NCBI GenBank assembly: GCA_030635525.1
Contig: DAOVYR010000099.1
Coordinates: forward strand, 1-5,107
DNA length: 5,107 nt
Direction: 5' to 3'
Origin: Candidatus Nanohalarchaeota archaeon
Lineage (GTDB): Archaea > EX4484-52 > B79-G9
Both the position numbers and the translations under genes were made by a program. Positions within the stretch are counted from its first letter, which is position 1. Each line of letters begins with the position of its first letter. Below the pieces are notes generated by a model. The model saw only the letters and a program-made list of their open reading frames with translations, was not told where the DNA came from and ran no database searches. Below, piece by piece: positions 1 to 5,107 of the stretch.

Positions 1-810
1 CTTCTGTTTGACGTTGTCAATGTCGGGGGCAAAGAGATAACAAAGGGAGGAGTCAATGTCTATGTGTACGGCCCGACAATAGAATCTGGGGATGCAACTT
101 GGACACTTATACCTGCGCTCAGCAATCCTTCGAGTATCTCTTCAGCCAATGGCTATATCACAACAACGGTTTCATCTATTGATCTACCGCCACCGGATCC
201 ATCTTTAGGTCTTCCCGGAGGGCGCCAGTCATTTGAATTGACGTTCGATCCAGCTCAGGTCCTTGACGGTGTCGAAGTCCCGACTAAATTCTATGCCAGC
301 TTATGTTATCCATACACTACAGAAACAATGACACAGGTTGAAGTAACCTCTAAAAATGAATTGCGTGCAACAGGAATCCGCAGCTCAAGAAAGGACACTA
401 TCAACGCAGCAGGACCTATACACCTGTCAGTTCAGGGTGATGGTAATATAAGAGCAGGAGGAGTAATACCGCTTGTTTTCAAGGTCAATGATGTTGGCGG
501 CGGTTTTGCAACCCTGAACAATTGCGGGGTGGACCTCGCGTCAAATGTGAGAAACAGGGTAAAAGTTACCGTTACTGTTGATGGGAATACTGCAACGTGC
601 AGCCCCGATAATGGCGAAGTAAGAATCAAAAATGGTGTAGGTACATTGTTCTGTACATACAAATCTGATGCTTCCAGTGCGCCGCGACGCACTTACATGG
701 TAAAAGCGACAGCAGAATACAAATACTATGTGACTTCAACCGCAACGGTTACAAATATCGGCTCGTCGCTGGATGGAGATACATCAGAAGATAGTGATGC
801 AGAATCCTAA
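1..810 (+). CDS. Putative extracytoplasmic protein with tandem Ig-like (CARDB-like) beta domains, 5'-truncated
   Basis: The frame is open from base 1 to a TAA at 808-810 and gives 269 visible residues. The true start lies upstream; the GTG at 64 is in mid-domain and is not a credible start. I do not recognise a named family. The sequence is almost all alternating beta-strand patterns rich in V, T, G and N, with no catalytic motif. Two similar units are visible. The first runs over about residues 1-120 and opens with VVNVGG followed by VNVYVYGP. The second runs over about 135-252, with VNDVGGG followed by VKVTVTVDG. A proline-rich loop (LPPPDPSLGLPGG, about 62-74) lies within the first unit. 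Cysteines at 102, 175, 200 and 218 could form disulfides, which would fit export. The end is an acidic Ser/Asp/Glu tail with no membrane anchor, so any signal peptide or anchor must be N-terminal, outside the window. Similar cysteine-bearing beta proteins are frequent in uncultivated archaea (from memory). A surface or adhesion role is inference only. Confidence 0.85.
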   Translation, partial: LLFDVVNVGGKEITKGGVNVYVYGPTIESGDATWTLIPALSNPSSISSANGYITTTVSSIDLPPPDPSLGLPGGRQSFELTFDPAQVLDGVEVPTKFYASLCYPYTTETMTQVEVTSKNELRATGIRSSRKDTINAAGPIHLSVQGDGNIRAGGVIPLVFKVNDVGGGFATLNNCGVDLASNVRNRVKVTVTVDGNTATCSPDNGEVRIKNGVGTLFCTYKSDASSAPRRTYMVKATAEYKYYVTSTATVTNIGSSLDGDTSEDSDAES

Positions 811-835
811 ATGAAGGATGAAATCCGATATATCA

Positions 836-3433
836 TCATTCCAGATTCTTTTCAATTTGCTCTCTAAACAATACTACCTCTTTTTTGAACCTTTTGATAG
901 TATTCACAACATGATCTTCCTGGACCTTCAGGCTTTCCGCAACTCTTTTAATCGCCTCATCAGAATCTGATATCTGCGTAACTTCCTGTTTAGCGCTTTT
1001 TACATCACCGTAACTCTCGCGCATCCTCTCAATCCCTTCAGCATCATTCGTCTTCACAAAATAGAACAACTGCTTATTTATTTTCCTGAGCGCCTTCCAT
1101 TCACTGAAAAGCGCTTTAGCTGCCTGAGGCGCTTCACTCAGACCTTTAGCACCAAGCTCAGCAGTAATTTGTTTTGCAAGCATATCTTTTTTCGTCTCAA
1201 TACTCCCGATAAGGTCGCCAGCCACAAACTCAACCCTGACTACCCCGTCCTGTATCTTGTGGGTCTTCAGGATTTTGATTGACCCTATTTCTTTTGTGGA
1301 CTTTACATGGGTGCCGCCGCATGCTTCGACGTCGTGACCACCTATTTTGATAGTCCTTATTGTTCTTCCCGGGCATGCACCACCCTGGTAAAGTATAAAC
1401 CCGTATTTGCCTTCTGCCTCAGACCGCTCCATATTTTGAATCTCTATATTTATGTTCTCCCTGATAATCTTGTTTGCTGCCTCTTCAACTTTTTTGATTT
1501 CAGCACCCGTAAGATTATCATAATGTGTAATATCAAGCCTTGCACCCTGCACAGACTTGTGGGCACCCGCCTGCCAGATATGAGACCCAAGGACCTGCCT
1601 TAGTGCGCCGCCCAACACATGGGTTCCTGTATGGAGTTGTGTCAATATCTTTCTTCTTCCCGTATCAACACACCCGGGGACCATGTCACCGACCTTAAAA
1701 CTACCCACATCCTTCACCTCATGAAGAATAACATTATCAACTTTAACCACATCAAGGACCTCTATATCATTTATGGCTCCGGTATCATGGTCCTGGCCGC
1801 CGCCCGTCGGATAGAATGCCGTTTTGTCAAGGACAACCCATTTGTCTTTTATGATTTTTTGGACCTTTGCTGTAAAATCAGTATTCGACGAGCCATAATA
1901 AAGAAGCTCTGTTTCCCGGAGTCCTGTTATGTCTATATCAACTTTTTTCGCTTTGCGCTCTGTAGACTCGTGGCTGCGCGCCATCTGCACATAGAAATCC
2001 CCTGGTATGTGGACATCAACTGACGTATCTGATGCCACCTTTTCAATCAACTCAGGAGTGATACCATGAGATTCATAAAGCTCCAGGAGTTTGGATTCCT
2101 CAAATTTAGTTTCTTTCTTAAGGATATTTGCTATTATCCTTTTTGAGCGGTGCATTGTTTTTTTGTATTTTTCCTCTTCAATCGCAACTATTTTTTCCAC
2201 ATTGCCGATGTTCTCCTTGAGTTCAGGAAACATTGGCTTCAGATAATCTGCATGCTGGCACGCAATATCGTGAACAGTAAAATCGAAATTGTATCGGTCT
2301 ATGAAATTGAGGGCGCGCCTTAAGATTACTCTTAGATTATAGCCACCGCCTACATTAGATGGTATGGCACCATCGCTGATAGCAAATAAAAGAGTTCTTG
2401 CATGATCAGCAACCGCATAAAGTGCCTGCATCGGCTCAACAGTCTTCATCATTTGCGGGACCGTAAGGCCGATGGATTTTGCGGCATCAAGCTTCGCTTT
2501 TTCTATATCACTCACTTCATCCATATCGAGATTGCCTGCAATTACCGAATATTTCTCAAAAGCTTTCTCATCAATCTCAACATTTGACAGGCCTTTCATC
2601 TTTTTAGTAACCGGACCGAAAAGCGAATCATAAGCTGCAGGAGTGCCGTTTGAGAACCACACAAGCCGCTCATGCCCCCATCCGACATCTATTACTTTCA
2701 CCGGAAGATCCGCATATGTGCTCATGTCTTTTGACTGGAACTGCATAAACACAGAATTCACAAGCTCAAGCCCTCTTGAGAATGTTTCCATGCATGGCCC
2801 GAATGCAGAGAAATCAGGCATTGCCCAGACATCTTCTGTATATACGAGCTCTTCCGGAGGGATGCCCATCACACCTGAAAGAAACCTGAAATTCAGGTCA
2901 ATGCATCGATCTTTGAAGTAGCCCTCTTTAGGGTAACCAAACGCATGCTGGCCTGACATGACAAACGAAGTGAGATGCCTGCCGGTTATCCCGACATTCG
3001 GTATATCCGGGAACCTGAGACACACCTGGGGCACAATAAGCGGGTTAGCAGGATATTCAAATGCCATATTCCCTTTCTCGATTCTCTGGAAGTCCTGGAT
3101 AGAAGCGATTGTAAAGTACAGATCAGGTCTCCAGCGATCCACTACAGGATATCTCGGTATTGAGGTGTGCCCTTCTTTTTTGAAGAACTTCTCAAATTCC
3201 TTCCACATCCCTATGTAGTCCCACTTCTTTTTTGTGATAGTATTGTTTATGAAATCATAACTCTGGCATGTGGAATCCGCGCATGTGGCCCTGTCAGGAT
3301 CAAGTGTCCAGAAGTTCTTTTTGCAGTTGGGACAGGTCTTCCTTACAAACCCTTCCTGTTTGAAGAGCTCTACTTGATAGTGTTTCTTCCAGTCTTTCGC
3401 AAACTCTTTTTTGATTGCCGGTTTAGTCAGCAT
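836..3433 (-). CDS. alaS: Alanyl-tRNA synthetase, archaeal type (EC 6.1.1.7)
   Basis: This cytoplasmic class II synthetase joins alanine to tRNA-Ala using ATP and hydrolyses mischarged Ser- or Gly-tRNA-Ala. The 865 residues contain all the expected parts. An archaeal N-terminal zinc ribbon has cysteines at 34, 37, 51 and 56. The catalytic core covers about 70-270, with RYPVVDRWRPD at 94-104, GRHLTSF at 151-157 and the motif-3 region GWGHERLVW at 251-259. The tRNA-recognition region includes PSNVGGGY at 358-365; its Asn360 matches the position known in Archaeoglobus AlaRS to read the G3:U70 pair. The editing domain has HTGTH at 601-605 and CGGTH at 705-709, the four usual metal ligands. Residues from about 740 form a mostly helical C-terminal region shorter than I would expect (family about 900 residues). 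The ATG at 3433 is supported by a GTGAT Shine-Dalgarno match five bases upstream and by normal placement of the zinc ribbon. It converges with the left-hand gene and diverges from elp3. Confidence 0.97.
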   Translation of the reverse strand: MLTKPAIKKEFAKDWKKHYQVELFKQEGFVRKTCPNCKKNFWTLDPDRATCADSTCQSYDFINNTITKKKWDYIGMWKEFEKFFKKEGHTSIPRYPVVDRWRPDLYFTIASIQDFQRIEKGNMAFEYPANPLIVPQVCLRFPDIPNVGITGRHLTSFVMSGQHAFGYPKEGYFKDRCIDLNFRFLSGVMGIPPEELVYTEDVWAMPDFSAFGPCMETFSRGLELVNSVFMQFQSKDMSTYADLPVKVIDVGWGHERLVWFSNGTPAAYDSLFGPVTKKMKGLSNVEIDEKAFEKYSVIAGNLDMDEVSDIEKAKLDAAKSIGLTVPQMMKTVEPMQALYAVADHARTLLFAISDGAIPSNVGGGYNLRVILRRALNFIDRYNFDFTVHDIACQHADYLKPMFPELKENIGNVEKIVAIEEEKYKKTMHRSKRIIANILKKETKFEESKLLELYESHGITPELIEKVASDTSVDVHIPGDFYVQMARSHESTERKAKKVDIDITGLRETELLYYGSSNTDFTAKVQKIIKDKWVVLDKTAFYPTGGGQDHDTGAINDIEVLDVVKVDNVILHEVKDVGSFKVGDMVPGCVDTGRRKILTQLHTGTHVLGGALRQVLGSHIWQAGAHKSVQGARLDITHYDNLTGAEIKKVEEAANKIIRENINIEIQNMERSEAEGKYGFILYQGGACPGRTIRTIKIGGHDVEACGGTHVKSTKEIGSIKILKTHKIQDGVVRVEFVAGDLIGSIETKKDMLAKQITAELGAKGLSEAPQAAKALFSEWKALRKINKQLFYFVKTNDAEGIERMRESYGDVKSAKQEVTQISDSDEAIKRVAESLKVQEDHVVNTIKRFKKEVVLFREQIEKNLE

Positions 3434-3438
3434 TTTTA

Positions 3439-3443
3439 ATCAC
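3439..3443 (-). promoter_or_regulatory. Ribosome binding site of alaS
   Basis: Read on the minus strand this is GTGAT, followed by five bases and then the ATG at 3433. It matches the complement of the archaeal 16S rRNA 3' end (the GGTGAT part of the consensus) and supports the chosen alaS start. Confidence 0.6.
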
Positions 3444-3492
3444 AAATTATCTTCTCTCTTTTTCCTGCATTCTTATCCTTGTTTGCTTTGCC

Positions 3493-3500
3493 TATATATT
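3493..3500 (-). promoter_or_regulatory. Candidate TATA box for alaS
   Basis: The minus strand reads AATATATA, an A/T-only octamer flanked by G and C. It is centred about 64 bases before the alaS ATG. With the usual archaeal spacing of about 25 bases, transcription would start near 3470 and leave a leader of roughly 35-40 bases, which agrees with the presence of a Shine-Dalgarno match. The ATTTAAAT at 3513-3520 is a rival candidate. No convincing BRE is seen. Confidence 0.4.
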
Positions 3501-3534
3501 GTCATCTGACCCATTTAAATGTTAAGCATGATTG

Positions 3535-3708
3535 ATGAGAATTAAGTGCGCGCTGCTCTCTTACATCGCAGCTTCAATATCAATAGCAATGGCTAAGAAA
3601 TCCATGTTGTCTTCAAGTATTGGTTCAGACCATGAGTTCATGATTATCTATGTTGGTTATAATTTTAAATATCTATCATGCGAACCTATTCTTTGGTGGG
3701 ATATATGA
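3535..3708 (+). CDS. Doubtful 57-codon small ORF with signal-peptide-like N-terminus, upstream of elp3
   Basis: The frame opens at ATG 3535 and stops at TGA 3706-3708, so that stop and the elp3 start overlap as ATGA, an arrangement typical of translational coupling. The predicted peptide begins MRIKCALLSYIAASISIAMA, a basic start, a hydrophobic stretch and an Ala-x-Ala, which resembles a secretion signal. The remaining 37 residues have no recognisable features and end in LWWDI. Several points weigh against a gene. There is no clear ribosome binding site before ATG 3535. The likely elp3 TATA box lies inside the ORF. An open stretch of this length is not rare by chance, and its codon choice differs from elp3. 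It is more likely non-coding than coding. Confidence 0.18.
   Translation: MRIKCALLSYIAASISIAMAKKSMLSSSIGSDHEFMIIYVGYNFKYLSCEPILWWDI
3663..3672 (+). promoter_or_regulatory. Candidate TATA box for elp3
   Basis: TTTTAAATAT resembles the archaeal TATA consensus (TTTAWATA). Transcription about 25 bases downstream would begin near 3692-3695, giving a leader of about 10-13 bases that just includes the GGTGG ribosome binding site. That geometry also excludes the in-frame ATG at 3678 as a start. This is inference from sequence alone. Confidence 0.45.
3695..3699 (+). promoter_or_regulatory. Ribosome binding site of elp3
   Basis: GGTGG lies five bases before the ATG at 3705 (3700-3704 between) and matches the GGTG core of the archaeal Shine-Dalgarno sequence. 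It decides the start in favour of 3705 over the in-frame ATG nine codons upstream, which has no such match. Confidence 0.6.
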
Positions 3709-5107
3709 GCGCAGAAAAAGCAAAGCTAAATGATAAACAAAAGATAAAAGCAATCTCAAGGCAGATTATTGACGACATCATAAGCAGTAAAATAAACAGC
3801 CCACAGAAACTGGACTACAGCAAACGCAGGCTTTCCAAAGAGCATGGCCTCGTGCGCATCCTCAGGAACTCAGATATTCTTTTCCACGCAAGAAAAAAAG
3901 AAGTAAACGCAGTATCAATTCTTGTGAAAAAGCCGGTAAGGTCCATATCAGGCATCTCAGTCGTAGCAGTGATGTCAAAACCCGCCTCATGCCCCGGAAA
4001 ATGCATCTATTGCCCGCAGGGCGATAATGCGCCAAAATCATACACCGGCCTGGAACCTGCTGCAAGACGCGCGAAAATGTTTGACTATGACCCATATAAG
4101 CAGGTAAGGAACCGCGTAAAACAACTGAAAGCAATAGGCCACTCTATAGACAAGATTGAGCTGATAATCATGGGAGGCACATTCCCGTCATGCAGCAAAA
4201 GGTACCGGGCATGGTTTGTAAAAAGATGCTTCAATGCACTTAACCAAAAAGAATCACGAACCTTGAAAGGTGCGCAAAAACTCAACGAAACCGCAAAGTC
4301 GCGCTGTGTCGGCCTGACAATTGAAACAAGACCGGACTTCTGCAAACAGGAACATATTGATGCAATACTTTTGCTCGGCGCCACAAGAGTCGAGCTCGGC
4401 GTCCAGACACTTTCAGACAGGATATACAAAAAAGTCAACCGGGGACACACAGTAAAAGACGTAGCAGACGCAACAAAAAGACTAAAAGACTCTGCATTTA
4501 AAGTTGTGTATCACATGATGCCCGGACTCTTCCAGGACGAGAGTGAAGATATCGAAACATTCCATAAGCTTTTCAAAAACCCGGGTTTCAGGCCGGACAT
4601 GCTAAAGATTTACCCTGTGCTTGTGATCAAAGACACAGGACTTTACGACATGTACAAAGAGAGAAAATACAGCGCACTCACAAACAAATCCGCAACAGCG
4701 CTCGTCGCAAAACTCATGGAAAAAGTCCCGCGCTATGTAAGAATCATGCGCTGCCAGCGCGACATCCCGATGGAAAAGATTGTAGCCGGACCGACCGCAG
4801 GCAACCTGCGGGAAATGGCAGAAGACCTCATGGAAAAAGAAGGCATAGAATGCAACTGCATACGCTGCCATGAAGCAGGACACATGCATTATAAAAAAGG
4901 AATCATACCCGAGAAAGCAGAAATCTACACAGAAAATTACAGCGCATCAGAAGGCAAAGAACACTTCATAACCATTGAAGACAGGGGAAAAAAGTGCATA
5001 CTTGGCTTTTTGAGATTGAGAATACCATCCCCCGACCCTGAAAGAAAAGAAATCAACAAAAATACAGCACTAATCCGTGAACTAAAAGTCTTCGGCACAT
5101 CACTCGA
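3705..5107 (+). CDS. elp3: Elp3-type tRNA uridine-34 acetyltransferase (radical SAM + GNAT), 3'-truncated by window end
   Basis: Elp3 uses a radical-SAM-fold domain and an acetyltransferase domain to start carboxymethyl-type modification of tRNA wobble U34, with acetyl-CoA as donor. Archaea have it without the other Elongator subunits. Here 467 codons are visible and the frame stays open at the edge; about 65-70 residues are missing by comparison with the family. An N-terminal helical tRNA-binding part (about 10-60) precedes the Fe-S motif, with cysteines 96, 100 and 103. Next come SYTGLEPAA at 112-120, MGGTFPS at 156-162, GLTIETRPD at 203-211, VELGVQT at 229-235, NRGHTV at 245-250 and FRPDMLKIYP at 295-304. 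QRDIP at 351-355 and a Cys cluster at 383, 385 and 388 follow. The acetyltransferase part begins near 405 with the GFLRLRIPS strand (434-442). Its acetyl-CoA-binding loop lies outside the window. Start choice: ATG 3705 has GGTGG six bases upstream, whereas the in-frame ATG at 3678 would sit just after the TATA-like box. Sense-strand codons are purine-rich throughout. Confidence 0.96.
   Translation, partial: MSAEKAKLNDKQKIKAISRQIIDDIISSKINSPQKLDYSKRRLSKEHGLVRILRNSDILFHARKKEVNAVSILVKKPVRSISGISVVAVMSKPASCPGKCIYCPQGDNAPKSYTGLEPAARRAKMFDYDPYKQVRNRVKQLKAIGHSIDKIELIIMGGTFPSCSKRYRAWFVKRCFNALNQKESRTLKGAQKLNETAKSRCVGLTIETRPDFCKQEHIDAILLLGATRVELGVQTLSDRIYKKVNRGHTVKDVADATKRLKDSAFKVVYHMMPGLFQDESEDIETFHKLFKNPGFRPDMLKIYPVLVIKDTGLYDMYKERKYSALTNKSATALVAKLMEKVPRYVRIMRCQRDIPMEKIVAGPTAGNLREMAEDLMEKEGIECNCIRCHEAGHMHYKKGIIPEKAEIYTENYSASEGKEHFITIEDRGKKCILGFLRLRIPSPDPERKEINKNTALIRELKVFGTSL

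Noticed and set aside
811..835. Possible bidirectional terminator between the convergent genes
   Set aside because: The 25-base gap has no stem-loop and no strong oligo-T run. Archaeal T-rich termination could occur inside either gene end, but nothing specific can be marked.
784..839. Possible C/D-box sRNA on the minus strand: ATGATGA at the alaS stop and CTGA about 46 bases further
   Set aside because: A C box of this kind is expected about once by chance in a window of this size. There is no convincing internal C'/D' pair and no terminal stem.
1307..2023. Plus-strand open frames of 98 and 134 codons inside alaS
   Set aside because: They lie fully antisense to a well-conserved alaS frame, have cysteine- and isoleucine-heavy compositions without domain patterns, and have no ribosome binding site or promoter. 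They are shadows of the coding strand.
2662..2809. AlaRS wording MPDFSAFGPCME and GWGHERLVW, which differ from the bacterial motifs
   Set aside because: As far as I recall, these are ordinary forms in archaeal AlaRS, so they indicate the archaeal type rather than anything unusual.
3552..3572. Inverted repeat GCTGC / GCAGC with an 11-base loop
   Set aside because: The stem is only five base pairs and is not followed by a T-run. It is compatible with chance and too weak for a terminator or RNA element.
3561..3641. Minus-strand 26-codon ORF (MNSWSEPILEDNMDFLAIAI...) in the intergenic region
   Set aside because: It is too short to stand out from chance, has no ribosome binding site, and overlaps the other doubtful small ORF on the opposite strand.
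3678..3704. Longer elp3 start at ATG 3678 (nine extra codons, MRTYSLVGY)
   Set aside because: It has no ribosome binding site and would fall before the likely transcription start. The extra residues do not resemble Elp3 N-termini, and GGTGG serves the ATG at 3705.
3815..4889. Several minus-strand open frames of 63-121 codons opposite elp3
   Set aside because: The plus strand is clearly Elp3 throughout. These frames are rich in Ser, Leu, Phe and Cys, as expected of the complement of purine-rich coding sequence, and show no recognisable motif.

Overview
The window looks archaeal. It carries one complete gene and two genes cut by the window edges. The archaeal signs are an alanyl-tRNA synthetase of the archaeal type, which has an N-terminal zinc-ribbon extension and catalytic-core wording unlike bacterial AlaRS; a stand-alone archaeal-style Elp3; AT-rich TATA-like boxes about 25-65 bases upstream of starts; and Shine-Dalgarno matches of the GGTG/GTGAT type. 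The flanking protein resembles the secreted beta-sandwich proteins common in uncultivated archaea, including DPANN lineages. I would not place the organism more finely than that.

Layout. Bases 1-810 (+) hold the 3' part of a gene for an extracytoplasmic-looking protein. It has tandem Ig-like/CARDB-like beta domains, four cysteines and an acidic Ser/Asp/Glu tail. After a 25-base gap, alaS (836-3433, -) converges on it and is complete at 865 codons. A 271-base divergent intergenic region (3434-3704) follows, with TATA-like boxes for both directions and a doubtful 57-codon small ORF whose stop overlaps the next start codon as ATGA. From 3705 to the window end (+) runs elp3. Its radical-SAM half and the start of its acetyltransferase half are visible, and the last roughly 65-70 codons lie outside.

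alaS and elp3 both serve tRNA function, one in charging and proofreading tRNA-Ala and the other in modifying wobble uridine. They are back to back and share an intergenic control region, which makes co-regulation possible but not shown. The surface-type protein at the left has no evident functional link to them.

I see no mobile element, CRISPR array, tRNA or rRNA. The points most worth a second look are local departures from usual Elp3 motif wording, a short C-terminal domain in AlaRS, the tandem domains of the left-hand protein, and the small ORF upstream of elp3. None of these amounts to a new system on present evidence.
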